Shown piece after piece: positions 50,114 to 57,983 of a stretch of DNA of 60,287 bases. The position numbers and the translations under genes are program-made. The notes under the pieces were generated by a model, which saw only the letters and a list, made by a program, of their open reading frames with translations, had not been told where the DNA came from and made no database searches. Location: contig JAZRPB010000033.1 of the NCBI GenBank assembly GCA_045649025.1, positions 1 through 60,287 on the forward strand. The letters run 5' to 3'. Position 1 is the first letter of the stretch. Each line of letters opens with the position of its first letter. This DNA comes from Ornithomonoglobus_A sp045649025 (GTDB lineage: Bacteria; Bacillota; Clostridia; UBA1381).

Positions 50114-51391
50114 TCAACAATTCTCAAGCACGTTTTGTGCTGCAAACATTATTCCTAATTTTGCAGACTCGTATGTTAAACCGCCTTGCATATATGCAAT
50201 GTACGGAGGCTTAATGGGTCCGTCGGCACTTAATTCTATTGATGAGCCTTGTATAAAAGCACCTGCTGCCATAATAACCTGATCCTGATAACCAGGCATA
50301 TCCCATGGCATTGGAGTCACAAAGCTGTCAACAGGCGAGCCTTTTTGTATGCCCTGACAGAACGCTATAACACCCTCGGGAGTGCCGAATTTTATAGATT
50401 GAATAATATCATATCTGTTCTCGGTAGGTTTTGGGTCAACCTCAAAGCCTAATTCATCAAATACCGCCGAGCAAAGCAGAGCTGTTTTTATAGCTTGTGA
50501 AACAATGTGCGGAGCAAGGAATAAGCCCTGATACAAAACCTTATTCATACCAAGCGAAGCACCACATTCCTTACCAATTCCCACAGATGTAAAACGATAC
50601 GAGCATAGCTCAACATATTTTGCCTTGCCTGCAATATAACCGCCCGATGGCGCAATACCGCCGCCTGGGTTTTTAATAAGAGAGCCTGCCATAAGGTCTG
50701 CACCAAAATCTGTGGGTTCTTTTGTGTCCACAAATTCACCGTAGCAGTTATCCACAATGCAAATTGTGTTGGGTGAAATTTCTTTTACAAAGTTTATTAT
50801 TTTACCAATTTTTTCGGCACTGAATGTAGGTCTCCAACCATAGCCCTTTGAACGTTGTATCATAACTGCTTTTACAGTATTTTGAGATAAAACCTCTTTT
50901 ATTTTATCATAGTCGGGTTGTCCGTCCTTTAAATCAACCTGCTTGTAGTCAACACCAAAATCTTTTAGCGAGCCATCACCTGCATTTCCCGCAATGCCTA
51001 TTACTTCTTCTAACGTGTCGTAAGGCTTGCCTGTTATAGCAACAAGCAAATCGTTTGGTCGCAGAATACCAAACAGCATTGTTGAAAGTGCGTGTGTGCC
51101 ATTTACAAAGCTGTAACGTACAAGGGCATCCTCTGCACCGAAAATTTGTGCATATACCTTATCTAAAGTGTCCCTGCCAATATCGTCGTAGCCGTAGCCT
51201 GAAGTGGAGGTAAAATGTGTTTCTGAAATGTTGTTATCACAAAACGCCTTCATAACCTTTAGCTGATTAATTTGTGCAATATCTTCAACCCCTTTAAACT
51301 GTGCTGATATTTTTTGCTCGGCTCTGTCAACAAGCTCTAAAATCTTATCGCTAATGCCGAAATTACCTTTTATAAATTCACTCTTATCCAT
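50114..51391 (-). CDS. Methionine gamma-lyase-family PLP enzyme
   Basis: This 425-residue fold-type I PLP enzyme belongs to the family formerly annotated as aluminium-resistance protein. A Gly-rich substrate region (TSTSGYGYDDIGRD), CIVDNCYGEFVDTKEP with the PLP-binding Asp, and a likely Schiff-base lysine K240 in SLIKNPGGG are visible. Cleavage of a sulphur amino acid is the expected chemistry, but the substrate is unproven. ATG 51391 lies 20-odd bases after the predicted transcription start, which supports it over the ATG at 51409. Confidence 0.88.
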   Translation of the reverse strand: MDKSEFIKGNFGISDKILELVDRAEQKISAQFKGVEDIAQINQLKVMKAFCDNNISETHFTSTSGYGYDDIGRDTLDKVYAQIFGAEDALVRYSFVNGTHALSTMLFGILRPNDLLVAITGKPYDTLEEVIGIAGNAGDGSLKDFGVDYKQVDLKDGQPDYDKIKEVLSQNTVKAVMIQRSKGYGWRPTFSAEKIGKIINFVKEISPNTICIVDNCYGEFVDTKEPTDFGADLMAGSLIKNPGGGIAPSGGYIAGKAKYVELCSYRFTSVGIGKECGASLGMNKVLYQGLFLAPHIVSQAIKTALLCSAVFDELGFEVDPKPTENRYDIIQSIKFGTPEGVIAFCQGIQKGSPVDSFVTPMPWDMPGYQDQVIMAAGAFIQGSSIELSADGPIKPPYIAYMQGGLTYESAKLGIMFAAQNVLENC

Positions 51392-51418
51392 TTTTAAGTT
51401 GCCTTTCATTTTTTAAAA

Positions 51419-51447
51419 AGTTTATCACAAAAAGGATTTTTTGTCAA
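51419..51447 (-). promoter_or_regulatory. Promoter of the methionine gamma-lyase-family gene
   Basis: On the minus strand: TTGACA (51442-51447), a 17-bp spacer and TAAACT (51419-51424). Confidence 0.72.
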
Positions 51448-51491
51448 TATTCCATAATGTGATAGGAGGTGTAAAAAAAGATTTATACCCC

Positions 51492-51520
51492 TTGTAAAAT
51501 TAAAAAAAGTGTGTTACAAT
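51492..51520 (+). promoter_or_regulatory. Promoter of the PHP gene
   Basis: TTGTAA (51492-51497), a 17-bp spacer and TACAAT (51515-51520). Confidence 0.65.
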
Positions 51521-51558
51521 ATATAATGACGTATTATATTGGGAAGGGGGCAATACCA

Positions 51559-52200
51559 TTGATTATAGATTTACATAACCATACAATGTTTAGCTACGAC
51601 AGCAGCGATACACCCGAAGAAGTTATCGAAAATGCAATAAGACATAATGTTGATATTGTGGGAATATGCGATCATCAGTTTTCTATTGGCAACAGATTAA
51701 ACGAGTATTATATGCATTTGCAACATTGTAAGGTGAAATACAGTAATGATATAAGAGTATTGTGTGGCCTCGAAATAGGCACACGCCCAAAGCCCGACGA
51801 TTTAATAGCAGATGCTGCAAGCTGCTTTGACTATGTGTTGTTTGAAAGTCTTGATGCTCCAAAGGGTGCAATGGACTTTTGCGAATTTCTGGAATGGCGT
51901 AAGCTGTTTAAGTGCAAGGTGGGACTTGCCCACACCGATATTTTTAAACTCGGCGAAAAGTACGGATTAAATATTATAGAAGAATTAAAAAATGCAGATA
52001 TTTTCTGGGAAATTAACACATCGGGGAATTATAACTATTATTACGATTTTCTCACAAATGAGAAAAAGCGTCAGCTTATAAGTGATAGCGGTATAGAAAT
52101 AAGCATTGGCTCCGACACTCATTGGGTGGGTGAGTATCGTTTTAGGCAATTGAAAAGAGCCAACGAGCTGGTAAAAAAACTGGGCAATCCGTTGCCGTAG
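51559..52200 (+). CDS. PHP-domain metal-dependent hydrolase
   Basis: This 213-residue PHP-family phosphoesterase shows its metal ligands as DLHNHT near the start, GICDHQF, GLEIGT, AHTDIF and GSDTHW. Related enzymes hydrolyse phosphate esters such as histidinol phosphate or 3',5'-nucleotide bisphosphates. The substrate here is unknown. The start is TTG, preceded by GGGAAGGGGG at good spacing. Confidence 0.87.
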   Translation: MIIDLHNHTMFSYDSSDTPEEVIENAIRHNVDIVGICDHQFSIGNRLNEYYMHLQHCKVKYSNDIRVLCGLEIGTRPKPDDLIADAASCFDYVLFESLDAPKGAMDFCEFLEWRKLFKCKVGLAHTDIFKLGEKYGLNIIEELKNADIFWEINTSGNYNYYYDFLTNEKKRQLISDSGIEISIGSDTHWVGEYRFRQLKRANELVKKLGNPLP

Positions 52201-52202
52201 AA

Positions 52203-52242
52203 AAATATTAATATCTCTTAAGAGGATATTAATATTTTTTTT
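52203..52242 (+). terminator. Terminator of the PHP gene
   Basis: A long AT-rich stem (AATATTAATATC pairs with GATATTAATATT) is followed by eight T. Confidence 0.85.
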
Positions 52243-52251
52243 ATTTAATAC

Positions 52252-52280
52252 TTGAAAAATGTAAGAAAAAGGTATATAAT
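52252..52280 (+). promoter_or_regulatory. Promoter of pta-ackA
   Basis: TTGAAA (52252-52257), a 17-bp spacer and TATAAT (52275-52280), 37 bp before the pta start. Confidence 0.82.
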
Positions 52281-52317
52281 AGATGTATATTATTAGAAAA
52301 AGGGGAAGAATAAAATA

Positions 52318-53316
52318 ATGCAAACATTTACAGACGTACTAAAAGAAAAAGCAAGACAATCTATAAAGACAATTGTTCTTGCAGAGGGAGAAGAATTAAG
52401 AAGCATTAAGGCTGCTGAAATTGCCATTAATGAAAAATATGCAAAGATAATTTTATTGGGTAATGCTGATAAAATTAATGCTATGGCAGCAAGTGAGGGT
52501 GCGAATATAAGCGGTGCACAGATTATCGACCCCCAAAACAGTGATAAGAGCGCTGAATATGCTCAAATGTTTTATGAATTAAGGAAAAATAAGGGTGTTA
52601 CTCCCGAACAGGCAACAGAAACCGTTAAGAATACATTGTATTACGGTGTTATGATGGTTAAGTGCGGAGATGCAGACGGTATGGTTGCAGGTGCGGTAAA
52701 CTCATCAGCAAACGTGTTAAGACCTGCTCTTCAGATTTTAAAAACTGCTCCTGGCACAAAGCTTGTTTCTGCATTCTTTATTATGAATGTACCAAACTGT
52801 GATATGGGCGAAAACGGAACATTTATTTTTGCAGACTGTGCATTAAACCAAAATCCAACTGCAGACGAGGTTAGTGAAATTGCAATTTCATCTGCACAAT
52901 CATTCAAGAGCCTTGTGGGTGCTGAACCAACAGTGGCTATGCTTTCGTATTCTACATATGGCTCTGCAAAGAGTGAGCTTGTTGAAAAAATGCAGGAGGC
53001 TACAAGATTAGCAAAGGAAAAAGCTCCACAATTAAAGCTTGATGGCGAATTACAGCTTGATGCAGCAATTGTTGAATCTGTTGGTAAGCAAAAGGCTCCC
53101 GAATCATCAGTTGCAGGTAAGGCAAATGTGCTTGTGTTCCCAGACCTTAATGCAGGTAATATAGGCTATAAGCTTGTTCAAAGACTAGCAAAGGCAGAAG
53201 CGTACGGACCCGTTTTGCAAGGTATTGCAAAGCCTGTAAATGACCTTTCGAGAGGTTGCACTGCAGAGGATATTGCAGGGGTAATAGCAATAACAGCTAT
53301 TCAGGCAATGAATTAA
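52318..53316 (+). CDS. pta: Phosphate acetyltransferase
   Basis: This 332-residue short-form Pta converts acetyl-CoA and phosphate to acetyl phosphate. Family patterns include KTIVLAEGEELRSIKAA, MVKCGDADGMVAGAVNSSA and the C-terminal VFPDLNAGNIGYKLVQRLAKAEAYGP. It is followed by ackA 66 bp later, so the two probably form one operon giving ATP by acetate production. Confidence 0.96.
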   Translation: MQTFTDVLKEKARQSIKTIVLAEGEELRSIKAAEIAINEKYAKIILLGNADKINAMAASEGANISGAQIIDPQNSDKSAEYAQMFYELRKNKGVTPEQATETVKNTLYYGVMMVKCGDADGMVAGAVNSSANVLRPALQILKTAPGTKLVSAFFIMNVPNCDMGENGTFIFADCALNQNPTADEVSEIAISSAQSFKSLVGAEPTVAMLSYSTYGSAKSELVEKMQEATRLAKEKAPQLKLDGELQLDAAIVESVGKQKAPESSVAGKANVLVFPDLNAGNIGYKLVQRLAKAEAYGPVLQGIAKPVNDLSRGCTAEDIAGVIAITAIQAMN

Positions 53317-53382
53317 CAAAATGGCTCGTCACATCTTGCTAATTTAACAGTTATAAAGTAAACACAGAAAGGAAATAAGAAA

Positions 53383-54576
53383 ATGAATATTTTAGTTATA
53401 AATGCAGGTTCATCATCATTAAAGTATCAGCTTATAGATATGAGTGCACACAATGTACTTGCAAAAGGTCTTTGCGAAAGAATAGGTATTGAAGGCTCAA
53501 ACCTTCAGCACACAAACGTTGCAAAGGACAATAAAGTAAAAATAGAAAAGCCAATGAAGGACCACAGCGATGCAATCCAGATGGTTGTAGACGCACTTGT
53601 TGACAAAGAACACGGCGTTATATCATCAATGGACGAAATTGGTGCGGTAGGTCACAGAGTTGTACATGGTGCAGAAACCTTTGCAGATTCATATTTAATT
53701 ACAGAGGACGTTAAGGCAGCACTTGAAGAGTGCGTTCCTTTGGCACCGCTACACAACCCTGCAAACATAATTGGTATAAATGCCTGCGAAAAGATAATGC
53801 CAGGTGTGCCGCAGGTTGGTGTTTTTGATACTGCGTTCCATCAGACAATGCCTGCTAAAGCATATATGTACGGCTTACCATACGAAATGTATGAAAAGGA
53901 TAAGATAAGAAAGTATGGCTTCCACGGAACAAGCCACAAGTATGTTGCACAAGAGGCTGCAAAGTTCTTGGGCAAGGATGCAAAAGACATTAAAATCATA
54001 ACCTGTCATTTGGGTAACGGCTCATCAATAAGTGCTGTTGACGGCGGCAAGTGTGTTGATACATCAATGGGCTTCACTCCTCTTGACGGTGTTGTTATGG
54101 GTACAAGAACAGGTACTATGGACCCTGCAGTTGTTACATTCCTGCTAAACAAGGGTATGAGCTCAAAAGAGGTTGATAACGTTATGAACAAGCAATCGGG
54201 CGTGTTTGGTATTTCAGGGGTTTCATCCGACTTCCGTGACCTTAGTGCAGCAGCAAAAGAGGGTAACAACAGAGCAAAGCTTGCTTTAGAAATGTTTGCT
54301 TACGGAGTTAAGAAATACATTGGCTCATATGCGGCAGCTATGGGTGGTGTAGATGCAGTTGTATTTACTGCTGGCGTTGGTGAAAATGACGCACAAACAA
54401 GAGCAGATATAATAGAAGGCCTTGAATTTATGGGAATAAAGATTGATAGTGCAAAGAACAGCACAAGAGGTACAGTTGATATAAGTGCTGATGATGCAAC
54501 TGTTAAAACACTTGTAATTCCAACAAATGAGGAATTGATGATAGCAATAGATACCCAAAGAATTGTTGAAGGCTAA
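53383..54576 (+). CDS. ackA: Acetate kinase
   Basis: This 397-residue sugar-kinase-fold enzyme makes ATP and acetate from acetyl phosphate. It starts MNILVINAGSSSLKYQL; KYGFHGTSHKYV, CHLGNGSS, GTRTGTMDP and FTAGVGEN are all present and full length. AGAAAGGAA precedes the ATG. It works directly after Pta. A palindromic repeat element and a terminator follow it. Confidence 0.97.
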   Translation: MNILVINAGSSSLKYQLIDMSAHNVLAKGLCERIGIEGSNLQHTNVAKDNKVKIEKPMKDHSDAIQMVVDALVDKEHGVISSMDEIGAVGHRVVHGAETFADSYLITEDVKAALEECVPLAPLHNPANIIGINACEKIMPGVPQVGVFDTAFHQTMPAKAYMYGLPYEMYEKDKIRKYGFHGTSHKYVAQEAAKFLGKDAKDIKIITCHLGNGSSISAVDGGKCVDTSMGFTPLDGVVMGTRTGTMDPAVVTFLLNKGMSSKEVDNVMNKQSGVFGISGVSSDFRDLSAAAKEGNNRAKLALEMFAYGVKKYIGSYAAAMGGVDAVVFTAGVGENDAQTRADIIEGLEFMGIKIDSAKNSTRGTVDISADDATVKTLVIPTNEELMIAIDTQRIVEG

Positions 54577-54727
54577 AGTTTGAATAAAATTGCCCATCTT
54601 GCGTATTTACCCTCATTTGCGTATAAGCATACGCGGCAATCGGGTAAATGCACAACCTGCACAATTTTCTTTCAAACTTTGACATAGGAATAAAATTGCC
54701 CATCTTGCACATTTACCATGATTTGCG
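54575..54727. repeat. Nested palindromic element plus 40-bp direct repeat after ackA
   Basis: Long inverted arms (AAAGTTTGAA...AAATTG at 54575 and its near complement ending 54680) enclose TTTACCC/GGGTAAA and, at the centre, GCGTAT/ATACGC. A 40-bp stretch within the left part (54582-54621) recurs almost exactly at 54688-54727. No coding sequence is seen. It resembles a repeated extragenic palindrome with a partial second copy. Confidence 0.6.
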
Positions 54728-54757
54728 ACAAATGTGCGGACGCGTTAAATTCAAAAA

Positions 54758-54795
54758 TGAGGTGTAAAACGGCTGTTTTACACCTCATAATTTTT
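54758..54795 (+). terminator. Terminator of the pta-ackA region
   Basis: TGAGGTGTAAAAC pairs with GTTTTACACCTCA and is followed by a T-rich stretch. Confidence 0.82.
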
Positions 54796-54817
54796 AAAAA
54801 CATAAAGATAAAATCAC

Positions 54818-54846
54818 TTGACAATTTGTTTGTGTTGTGCTATAAT
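54818..54846 (+). promoter_or_regulatory. Promoter of tRNA-Ser
   Basis: TTGACA (54818-54823), a 17-bp spacer and TATAAT (54841-54846), a perfect consensus placed 13 bp before the tRNA. Confidence 0.92.
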
Positions 54847-54859
54847 AACAGTTGTTTTT

Positions 54860-54947
54860 GGAGAGGTGGCCGAGTGGTTTAAGACGCAGCATTGGAAATG
54901 CTGTGTACGTTAATAGCGTACCGTGGGTTCAAATCCCATCCTCTCCT
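54860..54947 (+). tRNA. tRNA-Ser (GGA)
   Basis: The acceptor GGAGAGG pairs with CCTCTCC. The anticodon loop TTGGAAA gives GGA, and there is a long variable arm (GTACG/CGTAC). No CCA is encoded. The discriminator base reads T, whereas bacterial tRNA-Ser normally has G. Confidence 0.93.
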
Positions 54948-54954
54948 TTGGGAA

Positions 54955-54984
54955 AAAAGACTTGTCGATTGACAAGTCTTTTTT
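54955..54984 (+). terminator. Terminator of tRNA-Ser
   Basis: AAGACTTGTC pairs with GACAAGTCTT around a GATT loop, followed by a T-run. Confidence 0.9.
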
Positions 54985-54988
54985 CATC

Positions 54989-55200
54989 GATATAAATCTC
55001 TGTCGAGATTTTCGATATGTCATAAATGACACGATATGTGCTAACGCACTCGATATGTTGCCTTACGGCAACGAGATTTATATCATATCGAGTTTGTAGG
55101 GACAGGCGTCCTCGACTGTCCGAAAAACATATCGATTTTACGAAAGTAAAAATATCGAGCAAACGAAGTTAGCATATCGACTAAAAACATTATACATCTA
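54989..55200. repeat. Array of hairpins framed by ATATCGA motifs
   Basis: A 12-bp exact inverted repeat (GATATAAATCTC at 54989-55000, GAGATTTATATC at 55073-55084) encloses at least three small hairpins (55019-55030, 55038-55049, 55057-55072), so the whole could fold as a branched structure. Further hairpins follow to 55165, again spaced by CGATAT or ATATCG. No gene is present in this 370-bp gap. It looks like a structured repeat or a decayed element. Confidence 0.6.
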
Positions 55201-55219
55201 AACCATCCTATCCATCACG

Positions 55220-55251
55220 TCGGAACAAGTTTCGCTTGTTCCGATTTTTTT
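55220..55251. terminator. Hairpin terminator before the LysM/CAP gene
   Basis: TCGGAACAAG pairs with CTTGTTCCGA and is followed by a run of seven T. No gene ends directly before it, so it may end readthrough or an RNA made from the hairpin array. Confidence 0.75.
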
Positions 55252-55279
55252 GGATATTTTTCCAATCCATATATTACAT

Positions 55280-55308
55280 TTGAAAATATACAGTTTATAT
55301 GTTACAAT
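55280..55308 (+). promoter_or_regulatory. Promoter of the LysM/CAP gene
   Basis: TTGAAA (55280-55285), a 17-bp spacer and TACAAT (55303-55308). It matches the vegetative consensus rather than a sporulation sigma pattern. Confidence 0.65.
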
Positions 55309-55356
55309 GTTTACGTCACATATATAGTGGCTTCAATAAATTCAGGAGGTATTAAA

Positions 55357-55965
55357 ATGAAAAAGATTTTAATTTTTCTAATAGCTATATTTCAAATAAC
55401 AGCAGTGTTTCCTTGTTATGCTCAATCAATGGAGCAATACATAGTTATGAAGGGTGACAGTATGTGGAAGATTGCAGTAAAATATGAGGTGGGGTTAAGC
55501 GAAATAAAAAATGCAAATCCACACATTACTAATCCCGAACTTATTTATCCTGGACAGATTTTAAACATTCCAAAAGCTGAACAGACAGTTACAAGCTATG
55601 AAAAAGAAGTAATAAAGCTTGTAAATGATATAAGAGCAAAGAACGGGTTAAAAACACTTACATATGACTGGGAATTAAGCAGAGTTGCAAGATTCAAGTC
55701 GCAGGATATGAAAGATAACAATTATTTTTCGCACACAAGTCCCGTTTATGGCTCACCTTTTAATATGATAAGAAATTTTGGTATATCATATAAAAGTGCA
55801 GCAGAGAATATAGCAAGAGGTCAAAAAACACCTCAAGATGTTGTGAATGCTTGGATGAATTCTTCAGGACACCGTGCCAATATATTAAATTCCTCGTATA
55901 CAAAAATTGGTGTTGGATATGTTGCAAACGGAAATTATTGGACACAAATGTTTATAAGACAATAA
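55357..55965 (+). CDS. Secreted LysM + CAP (SCP-like) protein, SafA/YkwD type
   Basis: This 202-residue protein has a signal peptide (about 1-23), one LysM domain (about 26-73, YIVMKGDSMWKIA ... IYPGQILNIP) for peptidoglycan binding, and a C-terminal CAP domain (about 83-202) with FKSQDMKDNNYFSH and SSGHRANIL. Similar proteins serve in spore coat assembly or the cell envelope. AGGAGG precedes ATG 55357. Confidence 0.88.
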   Translation: MKKILIFLIAIFQITAVFPCYAQSMEQYIVMKGDSMWKIAVKYEVGLSEIKNANPHITNPELIYPGQILNIPKAEQTVTSYEKEVIKLVNDIRAKNGLKTLTYDWELSRVARFKSQDMKDNNYFSHTSPVYGSPFNMIRNFGISYKSAAENIARGQKTPQDVVNAWMNSSGHRANILNSSYTKIGVGYVANGNYWTQMFIRQ

Positions 55966-55980
55966 TATTTTTTAAAATAT

Positions 55981-56022
55981 AAACCGAATGATTTGGATTA
56001 AAGTCCGCGTCATTCGGTTTGT
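55981..56022. terminator. Bidirectional terminator
   Basis: AAACCGAATGA pairs with TCATTCGGTTT. It lies between the rightward LysM/CAP gene and the leftward transporter and can serve both. Confidence 0.75.
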
Positions 56023-56051
56023 GTTTTTATGTAGTAATTGATTTCACTTTA

Positions 56052-56939
56052 TTAAGTGGCTGAATTTTGAATATCATTAATAGAAATTAAAACACTTGCT
56101 GCAATCACCAAAATTGTTCCTATAATTGTAATAATGCTTAAATGTTCATCAAATATAAGAGTACCTGCTAAAACGCTTGTAATTGGTTCAAGTGCACTAA
56201 GGATAGATGCTCTGCTGCCTCCAATTAAGAAAGTTCCTTTTTGAAACAATACTACAGCTCCAATATTTAATGCAAATGCGAAAAATATTGTTAATAACCA
56301 TCCGAAAACAGAATGTGGGAAAGTTAACTGCTTGGTAGCAATACATATAACAAGCATAATTATAGAGCAAATAGCCGCAACCTGCAAACTGAAACCAAAA
56401 ATTGATGTCTTTTTGTTTTTGAAAACTGAAAGAGATATAACATATATAGCATATGTTATTCCTGATAACAGAGCACAAATGCTGCCTTTTAGGTTAATTG
56501 GGTCGTTAGAATTGTAGAATAATGAAATACCTGTTATGCATATTATTACGCTTATGATGTGAATATAATTTTTTTTGCTTTTTAAAAAGATAATTTCACA
56601 AATTACCACAACAGCGGGATAAATAAAATGAAATACTGTGGCAGTTCCGGACGAAATGAAGTTGTATGAGGTAAATAACAAAAGGGGAGTTATGCAACAT
56701 CCCATAATTGCAATAAAACTTATTTGCGGCAAAGCACGTATATCAATTTTTATACCATTTTCTTTATAAATAGCTAAAGCAGCAAGAATCGGCAAAGAGA
56801 GTATATTTCTCAAAAAAACCAGAGAAACAGAATTAACTCCTTGGGCATAAATGAATTTTGCCATAAGTGGCATAAGACCAAAAATTATTGCACTTAGTAT
56901 AATAAAAATGTATCCTTTAGATAGTTGTTTTTGCATCAT
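56052..56939 (-). CDS. EamA/DMT-family transporter
   Basis: This integral membrane protein of about 295 residues has around ten helices in two EamA repeats (for example LKGSICALLSGITYAIYVIS and the N-terminal FGLMPLMAKFIYAQGVNSV). Members export amino acids or other small metabolites. AGGTG lies 6 nt before ATG 56939, inside the stop of the RpiR gene, so the two form an operon. An amino-acid-derived substrate fits the nearby ornithine-cyclodeaminase and amino-acid symporter genes. Confidence 0.88.
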   Translation of the reverse strand: MMQKQLSKGYIFIILSAIIFGLMPLMAKFIYAQGVNSVSLVFLRNILSLPILAALAIYKENGIKIDIRALPQISFIAIMGCCITPLLLFTSYNFISSGTATVFHFIYPAVVVICEIIFLKSKKNYIHIISVIICITGISLFYNSNDPINLKGSICALLSGITYAIYVISLSVFKNKKTSIFGFSLQVAAICSIIMLVICIATKQLTFPHSVFGWLLTIFFAFALNIGAVVLFQKGTFLIGGSRASILSALEPITSVLAGTLIFDEHLSIITIIGTILVIAASVLISINDIQNSAT

Positions 56940-56948
56940 TTCTTTCAC

Positions 56949-57785
56949 CTAAAATATAAATTCTTTAAAGAGTGCCTCAGATTTTTTCATATAATTGAGA
57001 GTTTTGTCTCCGTTTGTGATAATAGCGGAGTTACAAAGATGATCTATTAAACAAATCGGTACGACGGCAGAGTTTTTTATGCCGTTGATATCAACGCAAC
57101 AAGGGAATAATATGCTTGCATTGGGCTCCAACTCATCGTATGGTGGTGAGGTTATGAGAATAACAGTTACACCCTGCTTTTTTAGAAGCTCTAGGATTTT
57201 TGGAGCAGGTTTTGTATATCGGTGGAACAAAAAGAATATGCAAACATCATTCTTTTTAAGACTCAATACAGATTCAATTTCACCGCCTTGTCCTGCGGAT
57301 AGGATATACACATCGCTGCGGATAGTTAAAAATCGTGTATATGCATAATGAGCAAGAGCAAATGATTCCTTAAGTCCAAAACAGAACACCCTTTCTGCAT
57401 TAATAATTGTATTTACAGCTTTAGAAATTTGTTCCGTATTAATATGCTCAAATGTTTGATTAATGCAGCGAATTGCGTTTTGTGCGGTTGTAGGTAATTG
57501 AATGTTATGTGTTTTGGGGTTAACCGTTCTGTTAAGCTTCTCGGGAAGAGTGAACTGGTATTTAAAATCTGTACGCACACAATCCTGAAAAGCCTTGTAT
57601 CCCGAAAAACCTAATTTGCGGCAAAACCGTATAACAGAAGTAGTGCTAATATCTATTTTTGCTGCAATATCATCCAGGGTTTTAAAGGCAAAAGTGTTAG
57701 GATTGCTTAAAAAGTATGCAGCGATCTTTTGTTCTGACTTCGTCATATGATGAATATTGGATTTGATTGTTTCTGTTATCTTCAA
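56949..57785 (-). CDS. MurR/RpiR-family transcriptional regulator
   Basis: This 278-residue regulator has an N-terminal helix-turn-helix (about 10-75; IDISTTSVIRFCRKLGFSGYKAF) and a C-terminal SIS domain (about 105-255). SIS domains of this family bind phosphosugars or related ligands. The start is TTG 57785, after GTGAGGTG; the frame opens earlier but without initiation signals. It is divergent from the ornithine-cyclodeaminase-family gene and co-transcribed with the transporter, so it is the likely local regulator. Confidence 0.88.
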   Translation of the reverse strand: MKITETIKSNIHHMTKSEQKIAAYFLSNPNTFAFKTLDDIAAKIDISTTSVIRFCRKLGFSGYKAFQDCVRTDFKYQFTLPEKLNRTVNPKTHNIQLPTTAQNAIRCINQTFEHINTEQISKAVNTIINAERVFCFGLKESFALAHYAYTRFLTIRSDVYILSAGQGGEIESVLSLKKNDVCIFFLFHRYTKPAPKILELLKKQGVTVILITSPPYDELEPNASILFPCCVDINGIKNSAVVPICLIDHLCNSAIITNGDKTLNYMKKSEALFKEFIF

Positions 57786-57889
57786 AAAAAACACCTCACT
57801 TATTATAATAATACCACAAAATTTAGGAAAAATCAATATCTTGTAGTAAAAAATACATTTTAAAAAGTTTATAAAAAGAGAATATAGCA

Positions 57890-57918
57890 TTGACTTTTTA
57901 TAAATATGCTGATATAAT
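57890..57918 (+). promoter_or_regulatory. Promoter of the ornithine-cyclodeaminase-family gene
   Basis: TTGACT (57890-57895), a 17-bp spacer and TATAAT (57913-57918). Just downstream, AAAAAGC and GCTTTT (57924-57944) form a short inverted repeat that could be an RpiR operator. Confidence 0.75.
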
Positions 57919-57983
57919 AGAGAAAAAAGCGAATGAAAGCTTTTAAAAAATGTATTAAAAAATACAAATAGAGGAGATAAACA

